A stretch of DNA of 64,000 nucleotides from Gemmatimonadota bacterium (GTDB lineage Bacteria > Gemmatimonadota > Gemmatimonadetes > Longimicrobiales > Gaopeijiaceae): the NCBI GenBank assembly GCA_030428885.1, contig JAUIEJ010000010.1:186001-250000 (forward strand), in the 5' to 3' direction. Made by a program: the position numbers and the translations under genes. Position 1 is the stretch's first letter, and every line of letters begins with the position of its first letter. This document shows positions 38,130-45,787 of the stretch, in pieces. The notes beneath the pieces are model-generated. The model was not told where the DNA came from and searched no databases. It saw only the letters and a program-made list of their open reading frames with translations.

Positions 38130-39335
38130 ATGCCTCTCCGGATCGTCACCGGCAACCACGCCGCGGGCCACGCCCTCTCCCTGGCGGGAGAAGCCAACCG
38201 GACGGCCCGGGGCACGGCCTGCGGGATCTATCCCATCACCCCCCAGACCGAGATCGTGGAACGGGTGGCCGCCTTCCCCTTCTCCAGGGGGCGGGTGGTG
38301 GCCGTGGAGAGCGAACACTCGGCCATGGCCGTGACCATGGGGGCCTCGGTGTCGGGAGCCCGGGCGTTCACCGCGAGTTCGTCCAACGGAATCGCCTACA
38401 TGGTGGAAAACATCATGGTGGCGGGCTTCTATCGGCTCCCCATTGTCATGGTGGCGGTGAACCGCACCCTGGGCCCGCCCTGGAACATCTGGGCGGACCA
38501 GGGCGACACCCTCATGCTCCGGGACTTCCCCTGGATCCAGCTCTACGCCGCCGACAACCAGGAGGTGCACGATCTCACCCTCCTGGCCTTCCGGCTGGCG
38601 GAAGACCCGCGGATCCTGCTTCCGGTCCTGGTGTGCATGGACGCCTTCATCGTGTCCCACACCCAGGCCGAGACCGAGCTGGCGAGCCCGGACGAAGTCG
38701 ACGCCTTCCTCCCGGACCTGGACCTCCCCCATCGCCTCGACCCGGCCCACCCCCGGGCCCTGGGCAGCATGGTGTGGCCCGATGCCACCGTGTCCCACCG
38801 CATGGAGATCGACGAGGCCATGGCCCGGGTCCCGAACGTGATGGCCGAGTGCCGGGCCCGGTTCCGGGAGGTGTTCGGGCGAGATCCCGGGGGACCCCTG
38901 GACGCCCTCCACACCGACGCCGCCGACGCCGTGCTCGTGGCCTCGGCCACGGTGGCCACCACGGCCCGGGGCGTCGTGGAACGCCGCCGCGCCGCGGGGG
39001 AGCGGGTGGGGCTGGTGAAGATGCGCCGGTACCGGCCGTTCCCCGAGGCCGAACTGGTCCAGGCGTGTGGAGGAGCAGGGCGGATCGGAGTGCTGGACCG
39101 GGACTACGCCGCCGGCGCCGGGGGCGTCTGGTGGCAGGACGTCCGGGCCGGCTTCCAGGGCCGGGACGAGACGCCCCTGATCCAGGACTATCTGCTGGGC
39201 ATCGGGGGGGGCGACGTGACCCCGGCCCTGGTGAACCAGGTGCTGGACGACCTTCTGAACCGACGGGCCGCGGGGCCCCCGGTATGGGCCGACGCCTCCG
39301 GCGCCTTCGGGCCCCCGGCGGAGGTGGGCGCATGA
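38130..39335 (+). CDS. porA: 2-oxoacid:ferredoxin oxidoreductase alpha subunit
   Basis: The 401-residue subunit has the conserved YPITPQTEI motif near residue 35, VVAVESEHSAMAVTMGASVSGARAFTASSSNG and ADQGDTLMLRDFPWIQLYA, typical of pyruvate:ferredoxin oxidoreductase alpha (domains I and II). A RRYRPFPEAEL stretch near the C-terminus matches the domain-II end. It starts ten bases after the fused gamma gene and its TGA overlaps the beta ATG. Substrate could be pyruvate or another 2-oxoacid; the sequence alone does not fix it, though overall length and motifs favour pyruvate. Confidence 0.92.
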   Translation: MPLRIVTGNHAAGHALSLAGEANRTARGTACGIYPITPQTEIVERVAAFPFSRGRVVAVESEHSAMAVTMGASVSGARAFTASSSNGIAYMVENIMVAGFYRLPIVMVAVNRTLGPPWNIWADQGDTLMLRDFPWIQLYAADNQEVHDLTLLAFRLAEDPRILLPVLVCMDAFIVSHTQAETELASPDEVDAFLPDLDLPHRLDPAHPRALGSMVWPDATVSHRMEIDEAMARVPNVMAECRARFREVFGRDPGGPLDALHTDAADAVLVASATVATTARGVVERRRAAGERVGLVKMRRYRPFPEAELVQACGGAGRIGVLDRDYAAGAGGVWWQDVRAGFQGRDETPLIQDYLLGIGGGDVTPALVNQVLDDLLNRRAAGPPVWADASGAFGPPAEVGA

Positions 39336-40222
39336 AGATCCCCGACATCGCCTGCAGCGAGGAGTGCCTGCTCCGGGCCGGCAACACGAACTGCGGCGGG
39401 TGCGGCATGAGCCTGGGGCTGAACTTCCTGGCTCGGGCCCTGGCCGAGGCCGACGAGACCTGTCAGCTCGCCATTCCCGCCTGCTGCGGCATCGTGGCCG
39501 CCGGGGCGTTCCCCACCACGGCGTACTCCGTGCCCACCGTGGCCACCACCTTCGCCGCCGCGGCGGCCGTGGCCTCGGGCATGGCCGCCATCCGGGACCT
39601 GAACGGCGAGACCCACCAGGTGATCTGCTGGGCCGGCGACGGGGGCACGTACGACATCGGCCTCGCCACCCTCTCGGCCGCCGCCGAACGTAACGAAGAC
39701 ATCGTCTACGTCTGCTACGACAACGAGATCTACGGCAACACCGGAGGCCAGCGCTCCAGCGCCACCCCGCCGGGAGCCCGCACCACCACGACGCCCGCCG
39801 GGAAGCGGGAGGCCAAGAAGGACATCGTGGGCATTCTGGCGGCCCACGGCGTACCCTACGCCGCCACCGTCTCCATCGCCCATCCCGACGACGCGGCCCG
39901 CAAGTTCCGGACGGCCTTCGAGACCACCGGGACGAGCTTCCTCCTGCTCCATTCCCCCTGCCCCACCGGCTGGAAGTCGGAACCAGGCGACTCGGTCCAC
40001 CTGGTGCGCCTGGCGGTGCGCTCGGGCCTCTTCCCTCTCTACGAGGTCTTCGACGGCGTCCGCTACCGGATCAACGACGCCCCCGACTGGACCGACCCCG
40101 GCGAGTACTTCGCCCGACAGCGACGCTTCGCCACCGACGCCGTGGACCTGGACGCCACCCGGGCTTCGTGCCGCCGCCGCTTCGCCCGGCTCGAGACCCT
40201 GGCCGAGGCCTTCCCCGCCTGA
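39332..40222 (+). CDS. porB: 2-oxoacid:ferredoxin oxidoreductase beta subunit
   Basis: The 296-residue subunit binds thiamine diphosphate and one 4Fe-4S cluster. Cluster cysteines are seen in NTNCGGCGMSLGL plus a later SPCPTGW cysteine; the TPP motif runs from WAGDGGTYDIGLATL to CYDNEIYGNTGGQ. These are the defining motifs of POR beta. Its ATG lies inside the stop of alpha (ATGA), consistent with co-translation. Members of this family are oxygen-sensitive in many bacteria, so the operon points to anaerobic or microaerobic 2-oxoacid oxidation or reductive carboxylation. Confidence 0.94.
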   Translation: MKIPDIACSEECLLRAGNTNCGGCGMSLGLNFLARALAEADETCQLAIPACCGIVAAGAFPTTAYSVPTVATTFAAAAAVASGMAAIRDLNGETHQVICWAGDGGTYDIGLATLSAAAERNEDIVYVCYDNEIYGNTGGQRSSATPPGARTTTTPAGKREAKKDIVGILAAHGVPYAATVSIAHPDDAARKFRTAFETTGTSFLLLHSPCPTGWKSEPGDSVHLVRLAVRSGLFPLYEVFDGVRYRINDAPDWTDPGEYFARQRRFATDAVDLDATRASCRRRFARLETLAEAFPA

Positions 40223-40272
40223 CCCCGCCCGGACTGGACCCGACACCGGGCCCCGTGGCCCGGGACCCTCTC

Positions 40273-40319
40273 TTGACCCGGGCCTCGTTCCATCGTATTG
40301 ACTACAATATCGTCAATAC
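40273..40319 (+). promoter_or_regulatory. Promoter with overlapping PadR-type operator
   Basis: TTGACC (40273-40278) and TATTGA (40296-40301) are 17 bases apart. A perfect inverted repeat, GTATTGAC-N9-GTCAATAC (40295-40319), covers the -10 box and the start region. PadR repressors act on such sites; the padR gene is the second gene of the operon, at 40729. The same TTGACC/17/TATT arrangement appears before the third PadR operon at 60444. Confidence 0.68.
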
Positions 40320-40334
40320 ATACCTGGAGGAGAG

Positions 40335-40736
40335 ATGTCGGAAAACGGGGGTTGGATCCGGTCGCGCTGGATCGGCGGAATCGTGGGGGTGTTCGCCGGC
40401 GGAATCGTGATCCTCCTGGTGGAGTCGGCGGGGCACCGCCTCTTCGGCACCGCTCCTCCCGGCGACCTCTCGGCGGTCACGGGACCCATGTTCGCCTCGG
40501 TCCTGGTGGCGTGGATCCTGGGAGCGGCCGTGGCCGGCGCCCTGGCGACCTACTGGACCCGCGCCTCGACCCGGGTCACGGGCGCCGTGGCCGGGTTGGT
40601 GCTCCTGGCCGGGTCCGTGGCCAACCTCCTCGCCTTTCCCCACCCCACCTGGATGGCGGTGGCGGCCGTGGTGGGGATGCCTACGGCGGCGCTCCTGGCG
40701 GCCTCCTTCACCCGGCGGAGGGCGTTCGGTGGGTAG
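40335..40736 (+). CDS. Small membrane protein in PadR operon
   Basis: The 133-residue protein has four hydrophobic segments (residues about 12-30, 48-68, 76-96, 100-120) and little else. GGAGGAGAG lies directly before ATG 40335. It is the first gene behind the PadR-type operator, and its end overlaps the padR start by 8 bases, so padR is translated after it. No family is recognised. I infer a membrane protein under repression by its downstream neighbour, perhaps related to envelope stress or small-molecule efflux. Confidence 0.7.
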   Translation: MSENGGWIRSRWIGGIVGVFAGGIVILLVESAGHRLFGTAPPGDLSAVTGPMFASVLVAWILGAAVAGALATYWTRASTRVTGAVAGLVLLAGSVANLLAFPHPTWMAVAAVVGMPTAALLAASFTRRRAFGG

Positions 40737-41064
40737 CGGCCCCCTGGGCGACCTCGAACGCCTCGTCCTCCTGGCGGTGCTTCGCCGGGGAGACGACGCC
40801 TATGCCGTGACGGTCCGGGACGAAATCGAACGCCGGGCCGGGCGCGCGGTCACCCGGGGGGCGATCTACGTGACCCTGGACCGGCTGGCCCGGAAGGGCT
40901 ACCTGTCGTCCCATATGAGCGAACCGATCCAGGAACGGGGGGGTAAGGCCCGGCGGTTGTTCCGCCTGGAGCCGTCGGGCCGGACGGCCCTGCAGGAGTC
41001 CCTCGACGAAATCACCGGGATGCTGCGGGAGCTGGACACGGACCTGCGATGGGACCCCGCGTGA
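40729..41064 (+). CDS. PadR-family transcriptional regulator (second)
   Basis: The 111-residue protein starts at a GTG inside the preceding gene. It shows PadR motifs: LGDLERLVLLAVLRRGDDAYAVTVRDEIE, VTRGAIYVTLDRLARKGYLSS, and RRLFRLEPSG. It is more distant from the PadR at 10787 and lacks the GTLYPALHRLEE form. Its operator is probably the perfect inverted repeat at 40295-40319. Its stop overlaps the next ORF start by 16 bases. Confidence 0.88.
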   Translation: MGSGPLGDLERLVLLAVLRRGDDAYAVTVRDEIERRAGRAVTRGAIYVTLDRLARKGYLSSHMSEPIQERGGKARRLFRLEPSGRTALQESLDEITGMLRELDTDLRWDPA

Positions 41065-41573
41065 CCCGGCTCCTCCTTCGCCTGATTCCCGAACGGGACC
41101 GGGAGGCCGTGGAGGGCGACCTCCTGGAGGCGGGGCCACCGCCCGGGGTCCGCCGCCTCGTCGCCCTGGTCGGCATCGCACTCCACGCTCAACTGGAGCC
41201 GTGGCGGGACTCCCGAACCCGCCTCGGCGCCGCGTCCCTGTGGCTCGTCGCCCTGGCGCTCCTCTGGTCGATTCCGGCGGCGGCCGGGGCGGGCACGCCG
41301 GACCCCACGGTCTATTCCGGCCTCCTCCTGGCGTTCGCCACCCTTCTGTGGGCACACGCCCACCTCGCGGCCGCCGTCGCCGCGGGACTCGTGCTGGGCC
41401 ACGGCCCGGGGGTGCCGTCCTGGGCCGACGGGACACGGGGGCACGGCGCCCTCCTCCTGGCCCTTCCGGCGGCGACCCTGGCCCCGGGCCTCCTGCACGG
41501 TCTCGTCACGGTGGCGGTGCTCTGGGGCGCCGCGTGGTTCGGGGCCCGCGCCCGGCGCCTGCCCGTCGCCTGA
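41049..41573 (+). CDS. Permease-prefix-like small membrane protein
   Basis: The 174-residue protein begins with RLLLRLIPERDREAVEGDLLEA, which resembles permease prefix domain 2, normally found at the N-terminus of PadR-linked ADOP permeases. The rest is only four to five hydrophobic helices; the large periplasmic cores and FtsX modules are missing. The gene overlaps padR by 16 bases. It is either a decayed relic of an ADOP permease or a distinct short membrane protein that kept only the prefix. The frame is intact and not degraded in composition, which favours a functional short gene. Confidence 0.65.
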   Translation: MGPRVTRLLLRLIPERDREAVEGDLLEAGPPPGVRRLVALVGIALHAQLEPWRDSRTRLGAASLWLVALALLWSIPAAAGAGTPDPTVYSGLLLAFATLLWAHAHLAAAVAAGLVLGHGPGVPSWADGTRGHGALLLALPAATLAPGLLHGLVTVAVLWGAAWFGARARRLPVA

Positions 41574-41705
41574 GGCACGGGCCTTGCAAATCGAAGGGGC
41601 TCCCACCGCAGGATTCTGCCGCATTACGTGGGACTGCACGCCGAATCGGTCACTTCGTGCAGGGTGGGCGGCAGGGAGTCCCCCGTGGCACGGACGGAGA
41701 ATCGC

Positions 41706-42299
41706 ATGGACGGCGCAAAATCGATGGCGAAGCTGGTGGTGGCGGTGGGCGTCGTGTCCATCGGAACGGCCATGGGTCCCGTGGCCTGGTTCCGCGACGC
41801 CCTGTTCCCCCAGGTCGAAGTGACCGCGGCGCCCATGCATCCGACCCCGACGGCCACCGCCGGCGGCGACTGGTTCACGTCGGCCAAGCCCTTCTGCAAC
41901 GGGGTGGAGGCTCGCACCTGGATCCGGACCCACCCGTACCCGGACGGGTGGAACGGCTCCGGACAGGGGGCGGCCTGCCTCGCCCTCGCGGGCCACGTGG
42001 ACGAGGCCCGCGCGGTCATCGACGCCCTGGAGGGCGAGGCCCGCTGGCGCGCCGCCGGGGTCGTGTTCGAAGCCGGACACCCCGCCGCGGACGCCGGCGA
42101 CGACCTGGCGGCCGGCCCCCTCATGGAGTTGGTGGTGGAGTTCTGGCCCAACCACTACATGGCCCTCTACCACGCCGGAGTCGCTCGCTACGAACGGGGC
42201 GACGCCGAGGGCGGTCGACCTCTCCTGGAGCGCTTCCTCGAAGAGTACCCCGTCGACGACGGCTTTACCGGGTACGCCCGGGCCCTCCTGGAGGGGTGA
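41706..42299 (+). CDS. Membrane-anchored TPR-like protein, function unknown
   Basis: The start at ATG 41706 is preferred because GGAGA lies five bases upstream; the track start at 41628 is in a poor context. The 197-residue protein has one N-terminal membrane helix (MAKLVVAVGVVSIGTAMGPVAW) and then helical, TPR-like material (GAACLALAGHVDEARAVIDALEGEARW; MALYHAGVARYERGDAEGGRPLLERFLEEYP), with tryptophan-rich loops. It resembles membrane-anchored TPR scaffolds but I see no match to a named protein. It precedes the first HDOD gene by 85 bases, same strand. Confidence 0.65.
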   Translation: MDGAKSMAKLVVAVGVVSIGTAMGPVAWFRDALFPQVEVTAAPMHPTPTATAGGDWFTSAKPFCNGVEARTWIRTHPYPDGWNGSGQGAACLALAGHVDEARAVIDALEGEARWRAAGVVFEAGHPAADAGDDLAAGPLMELVVEFWPNHYMALYHAGVARYERGDAEGGRPLLERFLEEYPVDDGFTGYARALLEG

Positions 42300-42384
42300 G
42301 GGGCTCAAGCCGCCCCTGGCGAGCCCGATACTCCACCACAGGCCGCCGAATCCCGGCGGTCGTTCCCGTTTTCACACCCCTTCG

Positions 42385-43602
42385 ATGCGCCTCCTCATCG
42401 TCGATGACGACGCAGGCCTGCTGGACAGCCTGCGGCGCTACCTGCAGCGACTCCGCCCCGAGTGGGATGCGGAGTACGCCGACGACGGGGAAGCGGCCCT
42501 CCGCCTCCTGGCTCGGGGCGACGTGGACATCCTCGTCTCCGACCTGGAGATGCCCGGGATCGACGGCGCCGAACTGCTGGCCCGCACCCGGGAGTCGCAC
42601 CCGGCTACGGTGCGCATCGCCCTCTCGGGCCAGTCGAGTCGGGACATGGTGCTCAAGGTGGTGGGCCCGGCCCACCAGTACCTGGCCAAGCCCTGTGAAC
42701 CCGCCGAACTGCTGGCGGTGGTGGAGCGGGCTTGGGCTCTGCGTCAGCGGTTGGCCTCGGAAGACCTCCGGAAGGTCGTGGGCGGGGTCGACAGTCTGCC
42801 CACCCTGCCCTCCCTCTACGCCGAGATCACCCGGGCGCTGAACGGCCCCGATTCACGGCTTGCCCGCGTGGCCGAGATCGTGGAGGGCGACCCCGCCACC
42901 TCGGCCAACGTCCTGAAGCTGGTGAACTCGGCGTGGTTCGGCATGCGCAGGGAAGTGACCAACATCGGCCACGCCCTCAACCTGCTGGGGACCGACACCA
43001 TCTCGGCCCTGGTCCTGGCCCGGGGCTTCTTCCGGCAGTTCGACCAGGATACGGTGACGGCCCTGGCCATCGAGCCCCTGTGGGAGCAGAGCCTGGTCAC
43101 GCGCACGCTCGCCGTGGAACTGGCCCGGGCCGACGGCGCCGGAGCCGGCATGGAGGAACTGGCCGGTACGGCGGGGCTCCTCCACGACATCGGTCTCCTG
43201 GTCCTGGCCTCGACCTTCCCCGGGCCGTTCTCCGAGGTGGTGCGCGACGCCGACGGGTCGGCGGTGGCGCGATCGTCGCTGGAGCGGGCCCTCATCGGTG
43301 CGTCCCACGGTGAGATCGGCGCGTACCTTCTGGGCCTCTGGGGCCTCCCGGATCCCATCGTCTCGGCCGTGGCCAACCACGACACCCCCTCGGTGGACGT
43401 GGCTGCCGGGGTCGACGCCCTCACCTACGTCCACGTGGCGGCCACCCTGGTGGATCACGCCGCGGCCCTGGTCCACACGCCGGAGTCGGTGGACACGATT
43501 CCCGTGGACCGGGACTACCTGGCCGCCGTGGGCCGTCTCGAGGCCCTCCCCCAGTGGATCGACGTCGGGATGGAACATCTGGCGCCGGAACCCATGCCCT
43601 GA
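42385..43602 (+). CDS. Response regulator receiver fused to HDOD domain (1)
   Basis: The 405-residue protein has an N-terminal CheY-like receiver (residues 1-~118) with acidic triad D7-D9, phospho-acceptor D53 (DILVSDLEMPG) and K102 (LAKPCEP), then an HDOD domain (residues about 135-335). The HDOD core shows SANVLKLVNSAWFGMRREVTNIGHALNLLG and the HDIG motif in AGLLHDIGLLVLA. HDOD proteins are non-phosphodiesterase relatives of HD domains, used in signalling (often linked to motility, c-di-GMP or stress). No sensor kinase is adjacent. Its close paralogue is at 44331. Confidence 0.88.
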   Translation: MRLLIVDDDAGLLDSLRRYLQRLRPEWDAEYADDGEAALRLLARGDVDILVSDLEMPGIDGAELLARTRESHPATVRIALSGQSSRDMVLKVVGPAHQYLAKPCEPAELLAVVERAWALRQRLASEDLRKVVGGVDSLPTLPSLYAEITRALNGPDSRLARVAEIVEGDPATSANVLKLVNSAWFGMRREVTNIGHALNLLGTDTISALVLARGFFRQFDQDTVTALAIEPLWEQSLVTRTLAVELARADGAGAGMEELAGTAGLLHDIGLLVLASTFPGPFSEVVRDADGSAVARSSLERALIGASHGEIGAYLLGLWGLPDPIVSAVANHDTPSVDVAAGVDALTYVHVAATLVDHAAALVHTPESVDTIPVDRDYLAAVGRLEALPQWIDVGMEHLAPEPMP

Positions 43603-43749
43603 ACCGCCACAAGCGGCCCCACACCTCTTCCGCCGTTTTCGTTACAAAAGTTTTCCTGGCGTTTCCGACGTGCACCCCTGATTCTACGCGTCCGTTTCAC
43701 GCGCGGATCGAGGCAGCTTCAACGCCTCGACGACAACGGAGCAGTACGG

Positions 43750-44205
43750 ATGCACAGTCATTCTGGACGGAACCCGAGCCAAGACGGCCTCGTTTCGCCG
43801 GACTCCCTCGCCCGACGCCGGGCCCACCTGGCGGCGTTGAGGGAGCAGCTCGCCGACGCCCGGGTTCGGCACCTCGAGGTGGGCGTGTTCGCCTTCCGCC
43901 CCCTGGCCATGGCCATGGGCGTGGCCCTCATCGTCACCCTGGGCGTCCGCGGCTTCGGAGCCGAGAGCGTGGCCTGGGTCCTGGGCGGCGGCTCGTTCGG
44001 CGCCTTCCTCGTGTGGGCCGGCCTGGCCGTCCTGGTCGTACGATTCCGGCGGCTCGGCATCGAGGCCGAGGTGGCCGAACTGGAGCGGGACATCGAGGTA
44101 GCCCGGGCGGACCTGGACCGGTCCACCGTCGTCCAGAGCCCCATGGCCGCCGACGCCCCCCGGTGGCCCCATCGCTCCACGGACTTCCGCGCGGCGCTCC
44201 ACTGA
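43750..44205 (+). CDS. Small coiled-coil membrane protein between HDOD paralogues
   Basis: The 151-residue protein has a predicted coiled-coil segment (LARRRAHLAALREQLADARVRHLEVG, residues 21-46), two membrane helices (residues about 50-96) and another coiled-coil helix (LGIEAEVAELERDIEVARADLDRS). GGAG lies ~10 bases upstream of the ATG. No family recognised. Because it sits between two nearly identical RR-HDOD genes, it might be a membrane partner for them, but only by position. It could also be a LemA- or SHOCT-like small scaffold; I cannot tell. Confidence 0.6.
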   Translation: MHSHSGRNPSQDGLVSPDSLARRRAHLAALREQLADARVRHLEVGVFAFRPLAMAMGVALIVTLGVRGFGAESVAWVLGGGSFGAFLVWAGLAVLVVRFRRLGIEAEVAELERDIEVARADLDRSTVVQSPMAADAPRWPHRSTDFRAALH

Positions 44206-44330
44206 GCACCCCCTGAGCGGTCGGGAACGCCACTCGGCGACCTCCCCAGTGCTTCAACTCCGGCACCCACCTGCCGAAACTCGCCCCTACCTCGTCTGCA
44301 CCATACGCCGCGGGAAGGGGGAGACACTGC

Positions 44331-45548
44331 ATGATCCGGGTCCTGTTCGTCGTCGATGACGCCGATCCGCTGAACGGCACTCGACAGACCCTCGGCGAGG
44401 TTCGCCCCGAGTGGACGGTTCACCTCGCCGCCGACGCGCGGGCCGCGCTGGGCCGGCTCGACGCCGCCCTGTACGACGTGGTGGTCTGCGACATGAGCCT
44501 GACCGGCATGGGGGGCTCGGCGCTCCTCGGCCGCATCAAGGATCAGCACCCCGCCACGGTACGCGTCGCCCTCTCGGGCCGGGCCGGGCCCGAGGAGTTC
44601 CTCAAGGTCGTGGGCCCGGCGCACCAGTATCTCGCCAAACCGTGTGACACCGGCGACCTCATCACCACCATCGAGCGGTCGGTGGCCCTTCGGCGAACCC
44701 TGGCCAACGACCAACTCCTGCAGGTCGTCTCCCGGATCGAGTCTCTGCCGACCCTTCCCCAACTGTACGCCGAGATGCAGAAGGCCCTGAACGGGCCCGA
44801 CTCCAGCCTCTCCCGTGTGGCCGCGATCCTCGAGCAGGATCCGGCCATGTCGACGAACGTCCTGAAGCTGGTCAACTCGGCCTTCTTCGGCCAACGACGA
44901 CAGGTTCGGGACATCGGCCACGCCCTCAACCTCCTGGGCACCGACCACATCGCGGCGTTGGTCCTGGCCCGGGGGTTCTTCCGCCAGTTCGACTCCTACT
45001 CGGCCCGAGCACTCGAGGTCTCGCACATCTGGGAACGGAGCTTGATGGCGGGCCAGATCGCCGCGACGCTCGCGCGCGCCGACGGTGCCGGTCGCTCCAT
45101 GGAAGAGCATGCGGCCACCGCCGGATTGCTCCACGACGTGGGGATTCTCGTCCTGGCCACGACCTTTCCCCGGTATGTCGAGCTGGCCCCCAGACTGGCC
45201 GCCACCGACGCCCGGCGCTCGGAGCTCGAGACGGAGCACATCGGGGCGTCCCACGCCGAGGTCGGGGCCTATCTCCTGGGGATCTGGGGGCTACCGGACA
45301 CCATCGTCTCGGCCGTGGCGTACCACGAATCCCCCGCCCTCGAGACCCACTCGACGCTCGGGGTCCTGACCTACGTCCACGTCGCTTCGGTCATCACGGA
45401 GTTCGGCTTCCAGTTGAGCCCGGAGAGCCCGGAGTGGGACATGCTCCCCTTCGACTACGAGTACCTCGCCTCCGTGAACCGCCTGGGCGAGCTCTCGACC
45501 TGGTTGGACGCCGTTCGAACCCGAATGCAGGAGACCCAGCCCTCGTGA
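44331..45548 (+). CDS. Response regulator receiver fused to HDOD domain (2)
   Basis: This 405-residue protein is a full-length paralogue of the one at 42385 with identical architecture: receiver with D9/D10, phospho-acceptor D54 (DVVVCDMSLTG) and lysine 103 (LAKPCDT), HDOD core STNVLKLVNSAFFGQRRQVRDIGHALNLLG and HDVG in AGLLHDVGILVLA. A GGGGGAG Shine-Dalgarno precedes ATG 44331. The residues after the phospho-acceptor aspartate differ from copy 1 (MSLTGM for LEMPGI), suggesting different input partners. The copies probably arose by duplication before divergence, with the 43750 gene between them. It ends 12 bases before the split tRNA-Lys half. Confidence 0.88.
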   Translation: MIRVLFVVDDADPLNGTRQTLGEVRPEWTVHLAADARAALGRLDAALYDVVVCDMSLTGMGGSALLGRIKDQHPATVRVALSGRAGPEEFLKVVGPAHQYLAKPCDTGDLITTIERSVALRRTLANDQLLQVVSRIESLPTLPQLYAEMQKALNGPDSSLSRVAAILEQDPAMSTNVLKLVNSAFFGQRRQVRDIGHALNLLGTDHIAALVLARGFFRQFDSYSARALEVSHIWERSLMAGQIAATLARADGAGRSMEEHAATAGLLHDVGILVLATTFPRYVELAPRLAATDARRSELETEHIGASHAEVGAYLLGIWGLPDTIVSAVAYHESPALETHSTLGVLTYVHVASVITEFGFQLSPESPEWDMLPFDYEYLASVNRLGELSTWLDAVRTRMQETQPS

Positions 45549-45559
45549 CCGCGTTCCAA

Positions 45560-45606
45560 TGAGCCGGCTGGGGATCGAACCCAGGACCTACGGATTAAAA
45601 GTCCGT
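45560..45606 (-). pseudogene. 3' half of interrupted host tRNA-Lys (attL side)
   Basis: On the minus strand the sequence runs from the anticodon-stem 5' strand (ACGGA) through loop CTTTTAA, TCCGT, the T arm CTGGG..CCCAG and the acceptor strand CCGGCTC plus A. There is no 5' half here. Joined to the fragment at 53669-53707 it makes a complete 73-nt tRNA with perfect acceptor, D, anticodon and T stems. It includes the 13-bp att core (45594-45606). It is not expected to give a functional tRNA in the integrated state. Confidence 0.9.
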
Positions 45607-45638
45607 GACCCCGCGCCCGGATCTCCTGGCCTGCTGCG

Positions 45639-45699
45639 GCGTTTCGAGGTCCCGCCCCGGAAACGGTGGGTGAAACAGTGGGGCGGGACTCCGAAACGC
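45639..45699. repeat. Long imperfect inverted repeat beside attL
   Basis: Arms 45639-45658 and 45680-45699 pair at 18 of 20 positions (GCGTTTCG..CCCGCCCC with its complement), with a 21-base loop. It begins three bases past the 3' end of the surrogate tRNA on the minus strand. It could be a structured end for tRNA transcription (no T run follows) or part of the attachment site recognised by the integrase. Confidence 0.75.
45664..45687. repeat. Arm-type repeat, copy near attL (partner 53554-53577)
   Basis: CGGTGGGTGAAACAGTGGGG... (24 bases) matches 21 of 24 bases of CGGTGGGTCAAACGGTGGGA... at 53554-53577, in the same orientation. The copies lie 58 and 92 bases inside the left and right att cores. 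Repeated sites flanking the core at both ends are what tyrosine-recombinase or excisionase arm sites look like; this role is inferred. Confidence 0.55.
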
Positions 45700-45702
45700 G
45701 AG

Positions 45703-45775
45703 TGAGCCGGCTGGGGATCGAACCCAGGACCTGCTGATTAAAAGTCAGCTGCTCTGCCAGCTGAGCTACCGGCTC
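45703..45775 (-). tRNA. tRNA-Lys (UUU anticodon), surrogate copy in the element
   Basis: The minus strand folds into a complete 73-nt tRNA: acceptor GAGCCGG/CCGGCTC, D arm GCTC..GAGC, anticodon stem GCTGA/TCAGC with loop CTTTTAA (anticodon UUU), T arm CTGGG TTCGATC CCCAG and discriminator A. CCA is not encoded. Only the anticodon stem and nearby bases differ from the host tRNA; the T arm and acceptor are identical. Its 5' end lies 12 bases after the integrase stop; the stop codon TAG forms part of a TAGGTT -10-like box. It most likely replaces the host gene destroyed by insertion. Confidence 0.95.
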
Positions 45776-45787
45776 GGGCCTCATAAC

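Noticed and set aside
45560-45606. A second functional tRNA-Lys
   Set aside because: The 5' half is absent: no acceptor 5' strand or D arm. It is the 3' half of the gene split by the element.
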